DNA of 64,000 nt from CAMLHU01 sp049680185 (lineage in GTDB: Bacteria > Gemmatimonadota > Gemmatimonadetes > Gemmatimonadales > GWC2-71-9): NCBI GenBank assembly GCA_049680185.1, contig JBAUHI010000027.1, positions 1 to 64,000 of the forward strand. The letters run 5' to 3'. The translations under genes and the position numbers were made by a program. Positions 1 to 9,197 of this stretch are shown here, in pieces (position 1 is the first letter of the stretch; each line of letters opens with the position of its first letter). The notes under the pieces are model-generated. The model was not told where the DNA came from. It ran no database searches and was given only the letters and a program-made list of their open reading frames with translations.

Positions 1-168
1 GTCGTGAGCCACTCGATCGGCGGGAGTACCGGGTAGGGGGTGAGGAGGAGCGTTGGGTCGTGAGCCACTCGATCGGCGGGAGTACCGGGTAGGGGGTGAG
101 GAGGAGCGTTGGGTCGTGGGCCACTCGATCAGCGGGAGTACCGGGTAGGGGGTGAGGAGGAGCGTCAG
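1..168. repeat. 56-bp tandem repeat, three copies
   Basis: Three head-to-tail copies of a 56-bp unit begin at 1, 57 and 113. The first two are identical as far as I can read. The third differs at a few positions (GTGGGCC for GTGAGCC, ATCAGCG for ATCGGCG, and its last bases). The period is not a multiple of three, so the copies cannot encode a peptide repeat. The array runs off the left edge, so the true copy number is unknown. Confidence 0.9.
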
Positions 169-210
169 GGAGAGGGGCAGGGGTGAGGATCGTGTGCGTG
201 CCGTAACCTC

Positions 211-240
211 TTGAAATTGAATCGCTTGCCGCGATACAAA
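211..240 (+). promoter_or_regulatory. putative sigma70-type promoter for ptsN-aspS
   Basis: TTGAAA at 211-216 is followed after 18 bp by TACAAA at 235-240. A start site near 247 would leave a short leader before the GTG start at 281. This is sequence resemblance only. Confidence 0.45.
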
Positions 241-280
241 GCCCCCGCTAACTTTCGCCATCACTACCACTTGGATCCGC

Positions 281-736
281 GTGCTCCTGACCGACCTATT
301 GCACCCCGATCGGGTGCGCGTGCCACTCGCTGGTCGAGACAAGCCCAGCATCCTGCGGGAGCTGTCTCGACTCATGGCGGAGCGGACCGGTGGCCAGGAG
401 GACGACATCCTGCGCGCGGTCGAAGAGCGGGAAGCGGTCTTGAGCACCGGCATCGGGTATGGCGTCGCGATCCCCCATGGGCGCGCCACCACGGTGCCGG
501 ACCTGAGCCTGGTGGCCGGATCGACGACGACCGGCATCGACTTCGACTCGGTCGATGGCGTGCCAGTGCGTCTGATCTTCCTGCTGGTGGGCCCCGAGAA
601 CGCTGCCGGTCAGCACGTGAAGGCCCTCTCCCGCATCGCGCGCGTGGTGCGGCGCGATCAGGTGCGCGAACGCCTCCTGCAGGCCACCACGCCCGTTGAA
701 TTCATCCAGACCATCGTGGACGCCGAAGAACGATGA
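281..736 (+). CDS. ptsN: PTS EIIA component, nitrogen-regulatory (PtsN) type
   Basis: This 151-residue protein is a single PTS fructose/mannitol-type EIIA domain. The phosphorylatable histidine lies in the motif AIPHGR (about His66). The length matches stand-alone PtsN/EIIA-Ntr regulators, which take phosphate from an HPr-like carrier and act by protein contact rather than sugar transport. No membrane EIIBC partner is adjacent, which supports a regulatory role. The GTG start gives an N-terminus (MLLTDLL) typical of the family. Its last bases overlap the aspS start as ATGA, so the two are probably co-transcribed and translationally coupled. The regulatory target cannot be told from sequence. 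Confidence 0.85.
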   Translation: MLLTDLLHPDRVRVPLAGRDKPSILRELSRLMAERTGGQEDDILRAVEEREAVLSTGIGYGVAIPHGRATTVPDLSLVAGSTTTGIDFDSVDGVPVRLIFLLVGPENAAGQHVKALSRIARVVRRDQVRERLLQATTPVEFIQTIVDAEER

Positions 737-2505
737 CCGCCGAATCGACCTCCCTTCGCACCCATCGCGTCGGATCCCTGACCCGCACCCACGCAGGCCA
801 GCAGGTCCGCCTGGGAGGATGGATCCATCGCATCCGTGACCTGGGCGGGCTTCTCTTCATCGACCTGCGGGATCGCGATGGCCTGGTGCAGCTCTCCTTC
901 GATCCTCGCTGGACGCCCCCGGCAGTGATGGCGCGCGCCGCCCAGGCCGGCGGCGAGTCAGTGGTCCTGGTGCAAGGCACGGTCGAACTTCGCCCGGAGC
1001 CCGCGCCCGATCGTACAATGCGTTCGCGCGAGGTCGAGGTCCACGTCACCGCGTTCGAGATCGTGGGACCCGCGGTCACGCCGGCGATCCCGGTCGCCCG
1101 GAAGGACGGTGAGGAGCTCGCGGCCGAGGAGCTGCGGCTCCGGCATCGGGTGCTCGACCTCCGGCGTCCGGAGCTGCAGCAGACCATCCAGCTCCGTCAC
1201 CGCCTCCTCCAGCGCGCTCGCCGCACCTTGACCGAGCTGGGCTTCCTCGAGATCGAGACGCCGATCCTCACCAAACCCACCCCCGAAGGCGCCCGCGATT
1301 ATCTGGTGCCGAGCCGAGTGCATCCGGGGGAGTTCTATGCGCTGCCACAGAGCCCGCAGATCTACAAGCAGCTGCTGATGGTGGCGGGATTCGATCGGTA
1401 CTTCCAGTTGGCGCGCTGTTTCCGCGATGAGGATCTTCGCGCCGACCGTCAGCCGGAATTCACCCAGATCGACCTCGAGGCCTCATTCGTGGGCCAGGAC
1501 GACGTGCTCGCGATGGTCGAACGTTCGCTGGTCGATCTCTGGGACGAGGCCGGCCACCCGATCGAGTGCCCCTTCCGGCGGATCACCTGGCGGGACGCGA
1601 TGGAGCGCTGGGGCGTCGACAAGCCCGACCTGCGCTTCCCGCTTGAGATCACCGACCTGACGCCTCGGGTCGGCGCCGATGCGGCACCCTTCGTCATCGA
1701 CGCGATCGCCGCGGGCGGAAGGCTCCGGGCGCTGGTGGTCCCGAACGCCGGATTCAGCCGGAAGGATCTCGACCTGCTCACCGCCATCGCCAAGGAGCAG
1801 AAGGCGGGTGGCCTCATCTGGGCCAAGCGCACCGCCACCGGCTGGGAGGGGCAAGGGGTCAAGGCGATGGGCGACCACGCGCTCAAGACGCTCGGCGGCA
1901 CCGACGGCGACGCGGTCCTCGCAGTCGTTGGCCCCGATCGGGTCACCTCGCCGGCGCTCCACGGTGTCCGGATGGAGGCGATCCGGCGCACCGGGATGAA
2001 GCCGGTCACCGAACACGCCTTCTGCTGGGTGCTGGACTTCCCGCTCTTCGAGCACGACGAAGCTTCGGGTGACTGGATCTTCACCCATCATCCGTTCACC
2101 TCGCCCCATCCCGAGGATGTCTCATTCTTCGAGTCCGATCCGGGACGCTGCCGCGCCCTCCACTATGACGCGGTGTACAATGGCAATGAGCTGGGGAGCG
2201 GATCGATCCGCATCACCGATCCGAAGATGCAAAGCGCGGTCTTTCAGAAACTCGGTGTCACCCCGGAAGAACAGCGGCGGCGCTTCGGGTTCCTGCTCGA
2301 TGGGCTCGCCTCCGGCGCACCGCCCCACGGCGGCTTTGCCATCGGCTTCGACCGCGTGGCGATGCTGCTGTCCGGGGCACCGTCGTTGCGGGACGTGATC
2401 GCCTTCCCGAAGACCACTACCGCACGCGCCCTCTTCGAAGGGGCGCCGACGGTCGTGGACGCGCGCGACCTGGATGCACTGCACATACGGGTGCGAGGCG
2501 AATAG
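733..2505 (+). CDS. aspS: Aspartyl-tRNA synthetase
   Basis: A class II synthetase of 590 residues that charges tRNA-Asp (possibly also tRNA-Asn if non-discriminating). The order is an N-terminal OB-fold anticodon-binding domain, then the catalytic core with motif 2 (FRDEDLRADRQPEFTQ, about residues 233-248), a bacterial GAD insertion in the middle, and motif 3 (GFAIGFDRVAMLL, about 534-546). The length is usual for the bacterial enzyme. The segment after motif 3 reads AFPKTTTARALFEGAP instead of the commoner AFPKTQSA form. Specificity for tRNA-Asn depends on whether GatCAB is encoded elsewhere, which this window does not show. Confidence 0.97.
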   Translation: MTAESTSLRTHRVGSLTRTHAGQQVRLGGWIHRIRDLGGLLFIDLRDRDGLVQLSFDPRWTPPAVMARAAQAGGESVVLVQGTVELRPEPAPDRTMRSREVEVHVTAFEIVGPAVTPAIPVARKDGEELAAEELRLRHRVLDLRRPELQQTIQLRHRLLQRARRTLTELGFLEIETPILTKPTPEGARDYLVPSRVHPGEFYALPQSPQIYKQLLMVAGFDRYFQLARCFRDEDLRADRQPEFTQIDLEASFVGQDDVLAMVERSLVDLWDEAGHPIECPFRRITWRDAMERWGVDKPDLRFPLEITDLTPRVGADAAPFVIDAIAAGGRLRALVVPNAGFSRKDLDLLTAIAKEQKAGGLIWAKRTATGWEGQGVKAMGDHALKTLGGTDGDAVLAVVGPDRVTSPALHGVRMEAIRRTGMKPVTEHAFCWVLDFPLFEHDEASGDWIFTHHPFTSPHPEDVSFFESDPGRCRALHYDAVYNGNELGSGSIRITDPKMQSAVFQKLGVTPEEQRRRFGFLLDGLASGAPPHGGFAIGFDRVAMLLSGAPSLRDVIAFPKTTTARALFEGAPTVVDARDLDALHIRVRGE

Positions 2506-2520
2506 GGCTCTCTCACTTTT

Positions 2521-2574
2521 CCTCACCCCCGTTCCCCCTCTCCACGTTCGTGGAGAGGGGGCCGATCGATGAGG
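2521..2574. repeat. C-rich/G-rich palindromic element between aspS and phoH
   Basis: A perfect 12-bp stem (2534-2545 with 2550-2561) encloses the loop GTTC. An outer CCTCA/TGAGG pair (2521-2525, 2570-2574) extends the symmetry. No T-run follows, so it may be a REP-like element or an mRNA-stabilising hairpin rather than a classic terminator. Bases 170-190 contain a close reverse-complement relative of its left half. Confidence 0.7.
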
Positions 2575-2591
2575 TCCGAGAAGGAGGATCG

Positions 2592-3542
2592 TTGACCGAC
2601 GAACTCACCCACCGCATGTCGACCGAAGGCGCCGATCCGCTCCTGCTGGCCGGTGTCAATGACGCCAACCTGCTGGAGCTCCAGCGCTCCCTCGGCGTCC
2701 GCGTCACCCTGCGCGGTGATGCCGTGAGCGTCACCGGTGTCCTCGAACAGGTGGAGCGCGCCACGCCGGTACTGCAGGGGATGATCGACACGGCGCGGAT
2801 GGGCGAGGCGGTCTCGGTCGAAGATGTCCACCGCTATGCCGCCGACGGGCTCCCGCCGGATAACGGCACCAGCGGCGACCAGCGGATCGTGCTCCCCGGC
2901 ACCCGCAAGGTGATCCTTCCCAAGACCCAGGGCCAGAAGGATTACGTCCAGGCCATCGGGCTCCACGACATCGTGATCGGCGTGGGCCCGGCCGGCACCG
3001 GGAAAACTTATCTCGCGGTGGCAAAGGCGGTCGAAGCGCTGGCCCGCAAGCGGGTCCGCCGCATCATCCTGGCGCGGCCTGCCGTCGAGGCCGGCGAATC
3101 GCTCGGCTTCCTCCCCGGCGACCTGCAGGCCAAGGTCGATCCCTATCTCCGGCCGCTGTACGATGCGCTGGAGGACATGATGCCGCCGGAGAAGGTCCAG
3201 AAGGCGCTGGAGACCCGCACCATCGAGATCGCGCCGCTGGCGTATATGCGCGGCCGCACGCTGTCCGACGCGTTCATCATCCTCGATGAGGCGCAGAACG
3301 CCACCGGCGCGCAGATGAAGATGTTCCTCACCCGGATCGGGGTGAACAGCCGCGTCGTCGTCACCGGTGACAAGACCCAGATCGACCTCCCGACGCGGGA
3401 AGACTCAGGCCTGATCCAAGTGGAGCGGATCCTCCCCGGGATCGAGGGGATCGCCTTCTGCTACCTGGACGAGGCCGATGTCGTCCGCCACCGGCTGGTA
3501 CGTGAGATCATCAAGGCGTACGCCGAGGACCAGAACGGCTGA
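2592..3542 (+). CDS. phoH: PhoH-family ATPase (YbeZ type)
   Basis: This 316-residue protein has an N-terminal KH-like region, then a P-loop ATPase core. Walker A is GPAGTGKTYLAV (about residue 131 on) and Walker B is FIILDEAQNAT (about 228 on). PhoH/YbeZ proteins are linked to RNA metabolism and work with the endonuclease YbeY, encoded two genes downstream. I chose TTG at 2592 because AAGGAGG lies four bases upstream. The earlier in-frame GTG at 2550 falls inside a palindrome and would add an unconserved tail. The stop overlaps the next ATG by one base. Confidence 0.9.
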   Translation: MTDELTHRMSTEGADPLLLAGVNDANLLELQRSLGVRVTLRGDAVSVTGVLEQVERATPVLQGMIDTARMGEAVSVEDVHRYAADGLPPDNGTSGDQRIVLPGTRKVILPKTQGQKDYVQAIGLHDIVIGVGPAGTGKTYLAVAKAVEALARKRVRRIILARPAVEAGESLGFLPGDLQAKVDPYLRPLYDALEDMMPPEKVQKALETRTIEIAPLAYMRGRTLSDAFIILDEAQNATGAQMKMFLTRIGVNSRVVVTGDKTQIDLPTREDSGLIQVERILPGIEGIAFCYLDEADVVRHRLVREIIKAYAEDQNG

Positions 3543-4978
3543 TGTCAGGTTCCGAGACCGGACTCGTTCGTGGGCACGCCGCCCGCTGGGCCCTGCTGGT
3601 GGGGCTGGCGCTGGTGGTCGCCCTCGTGTTCCCCGGCACCGGCGTGCCGGCCACGGCGGAGCGCGACCCGGCCCTGCGGTTCGTCGGGGCGGTCCTCTAC
3701 GATGTGGTCCTCCTGGCCCCGTTCTGGGCGCTGCTCGCCTTCTACCGACGCGAGACCTATCGCTCGCTGCGTGAGCTCACCTTCGTGACGGTGCTCTTTG
3801 CGGTGGCGATCGTGGCGGAGGCGCTGGTGGTGCACTGGGCACCGGGACGCCCGGAACTCTCGCCGGTGCCGTTCGTGGCGATGGTGGTCACGATGCTGTG
3901 GTCAGGCCGACTCGCGGTGTTCGCGGCGGTGACGCTCGCGGTGCTGATCGGTGCGCAGTGGATCTTTCCCGATCAGGCCACGCTCATTTTCGGGCTCACC
4001 GGCGGGGTCGCCGGCGCGCTGAGCATCCGGATGATCCGGCGGCGGAAGAGCATCTATCCCACCCTGGCGCTGATGATCGGCGCGTACGTGGTCACCTCGC
4101 TGGCGCTGGGCCTCACCTTTGCCTGGACCCCGACGGCGATGCTGGTCAGCGCCTCATGGGGCGTCGGCGTGGCGGTCATCAGCGTCGCGGTGGCCCAACT
4201 GGCGATGCCGCTCGCCGAATCCGCCACCCACGTCACCACCGACCTCACGTTGCTGGAGCTCTCCGATCCCGCCCGTCCGCTCCTCAAGCGACTGGCCCTC
4301 GAGGCGCCCGGCACCTACGCCCACAGCATCGCGATGGCCAACCTTTCGGAGGCCGCGGCCGAGGCGGTCGGCGCCAATGGGCTGCTGGCCCGGGTGGGGT
4401 GCTACTACCACGACATCGGGAAGCTGGCGCGGCCCCAGTATTTCGTGGAGAACCAGCCCCGTTCGTCCAGTCCGCACGACCGGCTCGACCCGACGGAATC
4501 GGCCCGCATCATCCGGGAGCACGTGGAGGCCGGCCTGGCATTGGCGCGGGAGCATCACCTGCCCGATGTCCTCCGCGCATTCATCGCGGAGCACCACGGC
4601 ACCACCAAGATCGAATACTTCCTCGACCGGGCCCGGCAGGGCGGGGTGGCGCCACTCGATGATCGTGTTTTCACCTATCCGGGGCCCCGTCCTTCGAGCG
4701 CGGAGACGGCCATCGCGATGCTCGCAGACTCCGCCGAGGCCGCAGTGCGCTCCCTCGCGGCACCGACGCCGGAGGCCTCCCGCCAGGCGATCGCTCGGGT
4801 GGTCGCGGCACGAGTCGCGGCCCATCAGCTCGATGACGCACCGCTGACGCTTCGCGACCTCGATCGGGTGCAGGCGGAGTTCGCCCGGGTGCTGGGCGGG
4901 ATGTATCACGACCGGGTGACCTACCCCATGCCGCCCGGCGAGGTCGCCGGAGAGATCCCGCGGATCCGTGGCGCCTGA
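3542..4978 (+). CDS. 7TM-HD family membrane phosphohydrolase (PgpH-like)
   Basis: About seven or eight hydrophobic segments fill residues 10-230. They are followed by a cytoplasmic HD domain with the metal motif HDIGK (about residues 290-294) and further histidines (EHHGT). This matches the 7TM-HD family, whose characterised members such as Listeria PgpH hydrolyse cyclic di-AMP. At 478 residues it lacks the large extracytoplasmic sensor domain of full-length PgpH, so it is a short form and its signal input must differ. It sits between phoH and ybeY, a widely conserved position. The substrate is inferred from the family. Confidence 0.85.
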   Translation: MSGSETGLVRGHAARWALLVGLALVVALVFPGTGVPATAERDPALRFVGAVLYDVVLLAPFWALLAFYRRETYRSLRELTFVTVLFAVAIVAEALVVHWAPGRPELSPVPFVAMVVTMLWSGRLAVFAAVTLAVLIGAQWIFPDQATLIFGLTGGVAGALSIRMIRRRKSIYPTLALMIGAYVVTSLALGLTFAWTPTAMLVSASWGVGVAVISVAVAQLAMPLAESATHVTTDLTLLELSDPARPLLKRLALEAPGTYAHSIAMANLSEAAAEAVGANGLLARVGCYYHDIGKLARPQYFVENQPRSSSPHDRLDPTESARIIREHVEAGLALAREHHLPDVLRAFIAEHHGTTKIEYFLDRARQGGVAPLDDRVFTYPGPRPSSAETAIAMLADSAEAAVRSLAAPTPEASRQAIARVVAARVAAHQLDDAPLTLRDLDRVQAEFARVLGGMYHDRVTYPMPPGEVAGEIPRIRGA

Positions 4979-5393
4979 CGTCACGGTCGGTGGCCGCCCG
5001 GCGTTGCCGCCGGCGCTGGTCCGGCGGGTGGTGCTGGCGGTCGTGGCGGCCGAGCGTCCGCGACTGGCGCTGGCACAGCTGTCGGTCACCTTCCTTGGTC
5101 CCGTGCGGATGCAGCGGCTCAATCGCCGTCACCTCCGCCATGATCGTCCCACCGATGTCATCGCCTTTGCCCTCCGACTTCCCGATGATGCCCTCGTCGG
5201 CGATGTCTACGTTTGTCGCGCCGTCGCGGTGCGTCAGGCGCGGGCGCTCGGGCGCTCGCTCCGGGAGGAGCTGATCCGGCTCGTCATCCACGGCACCCTG
5301 CACGTGCTCGGGCACGATCATCCCGCCGGTCCGGCCCGGATGCGCTCGGCCATGTGGCGCCGCCAGGAACTTCTGGTGGAGCGCCTCGCATGA
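4968..5393 (+). CDS. ybeY: Endoribonuclease YbeY (16S rRNA maturation)
   Basis: The 141-residue protein carries the zinc-binding signature HGTLHVLGHDH near the C-terminus and the RPTDVIAF segment typical of YbeY. YbeY acts in 16S rRNA 3'-end processing and ribosome quality control, and is often encoded beside phoH. The GTG start overlaps the upstream gene by 11 bases. The stop overlaps the next start as ATGA. Length and motif order are normal. Confidence 0.93.
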   Translation: MAPDVTVGGRPALPPALVRRVVLAVVAAERPRLALAQLSVTFLGPVRMQRLNRRHLRHDRPTDVIAFALRLPDDALVGDVYVCRAVAVRQARALGRSLREELIRLVIHGTLHVLGHDHPAGPARMRSAMWRRQELLVERLA

Positions 5394-6601
5394 CCTATTC
5401 CCTTCAACTCTTCGTTGCCGCGCTCTTTGCCGCCGGGTGCACGGTCTGGGCGGCGTGGTTCGCGCTCGCCGCCGAGGCCGAGGGAGACCTGCCCCGGTTC
5501 CTCGCCGACCAATTCGCGCCTGCCGCGGCGGGATTGCCGTTGCCGCGGGCGCTCCACGTGGCGCGCCTGGCCCTCCTTGGTCTCGCTGGCGCGGCCGCGG
5601 CCACCACCATCGGCTGGTGGCAATGGAGTGCGCCGTGGGCCGCCACCCGGCTCGCATTGGTAGTGGTGGCGGTGTGGGCCGTCGGCGATCTCATTCCCCG
5701 CCTCTTGGCCGCGGCAGCGCCGGAGGCGGCAATGCTGGTCCGGCCATCGGCGCTCCGTACGCTCCGGGCCCTTCGGCCACTGCTCGCGCTGGTCGGCTGG
5801 GCCGACCGGTTTGGGGTACTCACCTCGGACCGGACCCGGCAGCGGGAGCTCGGTGCTGGCCGGCGGGACATGCTGCTGGGCGTCTTTTCACTCGCCGACA
5901 CGACGGTCGCGGAAGTGATGACGCCGCGCACCGACATCGTCGCGATCGATGCCGCCGCAGAGACCCACGATGTCCTCGAGGCGTTCCGCCGCTTCGGGCA
6001 TTCGCGCCTGCCGGTCTTCGAAGACGATCCCGACCACGTGCTCGGGATCATCTATGTGAAGGACCTCCTCGGGCGTCACGTCCATGACGGCGGTGATCGC
6101 GCCGAGTGGCGGCAGCTCATCCGGCCCACGGGCTTCGTGCCCGAGGCCAAGACGCTCGACCGCCAGATGCGCGATTTCCAGCGTGCGCATGGGCACCTTG
6201 CCATCGTGGTCGATGAGTTCGGTGGCACCGCGGGGTTGGTCACCCTCGAGGACATCCTGGAGCAGGTCGTCGGCGAGATCCGCGACGAACGCGACACCGA
6301 CGAGGTGGCACCCATCGAACGGGATGGTGCCGACCGGTATTGGGTCCAGGGCTCGGTGCCGTTGAGCGAACTGGAAGCGGTGCTGGAGCACGGCTTCGGG
6401 CACGAGGACGTCGACACCGTCGGCGGCCTGGCATTGGCGCTCTTCGGGCGGGTGCCGCGGCCCGGCGAGGCGATCGACGTGGAGGGCTTCCGGATCGTGG
6501 CGGAGCAGGTGGCGCGTCGACGGGTGCGGCGAGTGCACGTCCAGCGGATCCACCCCGAGATCATCGATGAGGATGGCCAGGATCTGGAGCAGGAGCTGTG
6601 A
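5390..6601 (+). CDS. CBS-pair membrane protein, CorC/HlyC family (first copy)
   Basis: A 403-residue protein with three or four N-terminal hydrophobic segments. A tandem CBS pair follows (VAEVMTPRTDIVAID and the DEFGGTAGLVTLEDILEQVVGEI signature), then a C-terminal CorC_HlyC domain. Family members are linked to magnesium and cobalt efflux or tolerance. The membrane part is shorter and less regular than a canonical CNNM/DUF21 domain. I set the start at ATG 5390, which overlaps the ybeY stop, because upstream codons lie inside ybeY. The next gene is a second copy of the same family, starting in a GTGA overlap. Confidence 0.85.
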   Translation: MTYSLQLFVAALFAAGCTVWAAWFALAAEAEGDLPRFLADQFAPAAAGLPLPRALHVARLALLGLAGAAAATTIGWWQWSAPWAATRLALVVVAVWAVGDLIPRLLAAAAPEAAMLVRPSALRTLRALRPLLALVGWADRFGVLTSDRTRQRELGAGRRDMLLGVFSLADTTVAEVMTPRTDIVAIDAAAETHDVLEAFRRFGHSRLPVFEDDPDHVLGIIYVKDLLGRHVHDGGDRAEWRQLIRPTGFVPEAKTLDRQMRDFQRAHGHLAIVVDEFGGTAGLVTLEDILEQVVGEIRDERDTDEVAPIERDGADRYWVQGSVPLSELEAVLEHGFGHEDVDTVGGLALALFGRVPRPGEAIDVEGFRIVAEQVARRRVRRVHVQRIHPEIIDEDGQDLEQEL

Positions 6602-7785
6602 TCACCTTCGTCCTGGTCCTGGGGCTGATCTTCGCGGTCGCCGGCGGCACCGTCACTGGCGTCCTGATCGGTGAGAGCCGCAGCGCCATCACGCGTGCGG
6701 CCTCCCGCCGGTTGCGCGGCACTGGCGAGGCGCCCACCTGGCTTGGCCACGTCGCTGAGTACCTCGGCGCCGCGGCGGCTGCGACCGCACTCGGGGCTGT
6801 CCTGCTCGGTGCTGCGTTGCCGGCACTCCTCGGCGGGCTCGGCGTCACGGCGTTCGCGCTCGTCGCGGTCCTCCTCGGCCTTCCCGCCATTCTCGTGGTC
6901 GCGTATCTGGCGCCGCGCTGGCTCGCCCGCCTTGGTGCCATCCGCTCCGTGCGGGCCGTGCTCCCCGTCATCCGGCCCTGGTCGAAATTGCTGGCGCCGG
7001 TGCTGCCAAGCCCGGCCGTGACCGACCCCGATCTCCTGCTGCACTCGATCGCGAGCAGCGGGTCGGTGGTCGATCCCGAGCTCGTGATGGCCGGGGGCGT
7101 GATGATGTTCTCGGAGCGGCCAGTGCGCGAAGTGATGACGCCCCGGACCGAGGTGGTCGCGGTGCCCGAGGGGGCCAGCCGGGCGGAGATCGCCGAGGCG
7201 TTCGCGCAGGGTGGCTATAGTCGGGTACCGGTCTATCGCGGCACGCTCGACGAGGTCGTCGGGATCGTGCACGCCTTCGACCTGCTCTCAGTGGGTGAGG
7301 ACGCGCCGCTCCCGGTGCTTCCCGTGACGTTGACCCCGGGGAGCCGCCATTGTGGGGAATTGCTCCTGGAGATGCAGCGGGAGCGGCGGCATCTTGCCGT
7401 CGTGCTCGATGAATTCGGGGGCACGCTGGGCATCGTGACGCTGGAGGACCTGCTCGAGGTACTGGTCGGGGAGATCTTCGACGAGCTGGACGGGCCCGCC
7501 GGCGCGACCACGAAGGGTGCGGTCCGCCCGGCGCCGATCGAGGCCGATGCCACGACCTCGATCACGGAGGTGGCGGTGAGGTTCGGCGTATCGTTCCCGT
7601 CGACCGCGGCCACCACCGTGGCCGGCCTTCTGGCCGATCTGGCCCGGCGGATCCCTGAGACCGGTGAACAATTCATCCTCAGCGGGCTCGAGTTCGACGT
7701 CGTGCTGGCTTCGCCGGCGCGTGCGGAGCGGATCATCGTGCGGATGGCAGGACACTCGACCAGCCTCGATCGGGAGACCACGTGA
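6598..7785 (+). CDS. CBS-pair membrane protein, CorC/HlyC family (second copy)
   Basis: This 395-residue paralogue of the preceding gene has N-terminal membrane segments (about residues 3-22 and 50-110), the CBS motifs VREVMTPRTEVVAVP and DEFGGTLGIVTLEDLLEVLVGEI, and a C-terminal CorC_HlyC-type domain. The two copies are clearly diverged outside the CBS motifs, so the duplication is old. The two proteins may form a hetero-oligomer, which would explain tandem retention, but nothing in the sequence proves it. Start and stop both overlap neighbours by four bases (GTGA). Confidence 0.85.
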   Translation: MITFVLVLGLIFAVAGGTVTGVLIGESRSAITRAASRRLRGTGEAPTWLGHVAEYLGAAAAATALGAVLLGAALPALLGGLGVTAFALVAVLLGLPAILVVAYLAPRWLARLGAIRSVRAVLPVIRPWSKLLAPVLPSPAVTDPDLLLHSIASSGSVVDPELVMAGGVMMFSERPVREVMTPRTEVVAVPEGASRAEIAEAFAQGGYSRVPVYRGTLDEVVGIVHAFDLLSVGEDAPLPVLPVTLTPGSRHCGELLLEMQRERRHLAVVLDEFGGTLGIVTLEDLLEVLVGEIFDELDGPAGATTKGAVRPAPIEADATTSITEVAVRFGVSFPSTAATTVAGLLADLARRIPETGEQFILSGLEFDVVLASPARAERIIVRMAGHSTSLDRETT

Positions 7786-9125
7786 CGGAGCGAGAAAGCG
7801 TGCACGACGAACTTGTGGACCTCGTCCGCGCCGGACGGATCCGCGAATTCCAGTTCCGGGCCCGGGACATCGATCCCGCGGACCTGGCCGATGTCTTCGC
7901 CTCGCTCAACGAGGAGGAACGCCTCGCGGCGGTCCGGACGCTGCCAGCGCGCCTGTCCGGCCAGGCGCTCGTGATGATGCCGGAGGATGAACACGCCGAG
8001 GACACACTGGCGGCACTGGCGCCGGGCGAGGCGGCAGGGATCGTCGGCACACTGGAGGACGATGACGCCGCGGACATCCTCGGCGAGATGGGACCCGACG
8101 AACAACGCCGCATCCTCGACGAGGTCGGCGCGGAGGACCGGGCCGAGTTCCAGTCGCTGCTCCGCTACGGGAAGGAGACCGCGGGCGGGCTGATGACCGC
8201 CCGCGTGATGGTCGTCAACGTCACCGACACCGCCGCCCAGGCCATCGAGGAGATCCGCGGTCAATCGGCCGAGGCGGGGGAGTTCTACCAGGTGTTCGTG
8301 GTGGATGCCACCGGCAAGCTCGAAGGCGTCTTGCCGCTCCGTGACCTGGTCACCAGCGCGGCGGCGCGTCCGGTGCGGGAGTTCATGGAGGATATCGTCC
8401 ACGCGGTGCGCCCCGACGAGGACCAGGAGGCGGTGGCGCGGCTGATGTCGCGCTACAACCTGCCGAGCGTCCCGGTGGTGGACCTCGAAGGGCGGCTGCT
8501 GGGACGGGTCACCTTCGACGACGTGATCGACGTGGTCGAGGCCGAAGGCACCGAGGACATGCTCAAGTTCGGCGGCACCAGCGCCGACGAAGAAGTGGCC
8601 GGTACCTGGGGCGGCGCGGTGCGGAGCCGGCTGCCGTGGCTCTTCATCAACCTGGCCACGGCGTTCCTGGCAGGCGGCGTCGTCAAGCTCTTCCTCGACA
8701 CCATCAACAAGATCAACGACCTGGCCATCTGGATGCCGATCATCGCCGGGATGGGTGGCAACGCGGGCACCCAGGCCCTCGCGGTGTCGGTCCGCGGCCT
8801 GGCGCTCGGCGTCCTGACGATGAAGGACTTCTGGAACGTCATCGGCAAGGAGGTGCTCGTCGGCCTCATCAATGGGCTGGCCACCGGGGTGGTGAGCACC
8901 GTCGTGGCACTCCTCATCCACGAGAGCCCGTACCTCGGTCTCTGCGTCTTCCTGGCCATGACCGGGAACCTCTTTGTCGCCGGATTTGCCGGTGCGTTCA
9001 TCCCCTTGGTCTTGAAGCGCTTCAAGATCGACCCCGCCATCGCGTCGTCCATCTTCGTGACCACATTCACCGACGTGTGCGGATTCCTGCTCCTGTTCCT
9101 GACGGCGGAATGGTTGATCCTGTGA
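7782..9125 (+). CDS. mgtE: Magnesium transporter MgtE
   Basis: The 447-residue protein shows the full MgtE order: an acidic N-terminal superhelical domain (about residues 1-130), a CBS pair (about 135-260), a connecting helix, and a five-helix membrane domain (about 285-447) with the conserved GNAGTQALAVSVRGLALG segment. MgtE is a magnesium-gated magnesium channel in the inner membrane. Its CBS and N domains close the pore when cytoplasmic magnesium is high. It ends a run of six overlapping genes, so magnesium handling and the two CorC-type proteins are probably expressed together. Confidence 0.95.
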   Translation: MTERESVHDELVDLVRAGRIREFQFRARDIDPADLADVFASLNEEERLAAVRTLPARLSGQALVMMPEDEHAEDTLAALAPGEAAGIVGTLEDDDAADILGEMGPDEQRRILDEVGAEDRAEFQSLLRYGKETAGGLMTARVMVVNVTDTAAQAIEEIRGQSAEAGEFYQVFVVDATGKLEGVLPLRDLVTSAAARPVREFMEDIVHAVRPDEDQEAVARLMSRYNLPSVPVVDLEGRLLGRVTFDDVIDVVEAEGTEDMLKFGGTSADEEVAGTWGGAVRSRLPWLFINLATAFLAGGVVKLFLDTINKINDLAIWMPIIAGMGGNAGTQALAVSVRGLALGVLTMKDFWNVIGKEVLVGLINGLATGVVSTVVALLIHESPYLGLCVFLAMTGNLFVAGFAGAFIPLVLKRFKIDPAIASSIFVTTFTDVCGFLLLFLTAEWLIL

Positions 9126-9197
9126 GGTCCAGGCGAGGCTCCGCGCATGGCGTGCGCCTCCTTGCACCCTCGGCCCGCCCCCGCGACCTTTCCATAT

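Noticed and set aside
1..168. Peptide-encoding repeat
   Set aside because: The 56-bp period shifts the reading frame each copy.
2550..2591. GTG 2550 as the phoH start
   Set aside because: It lies in the 3' arm of a palindrome, while TTG 2592 has AAGGAGG just upstream.
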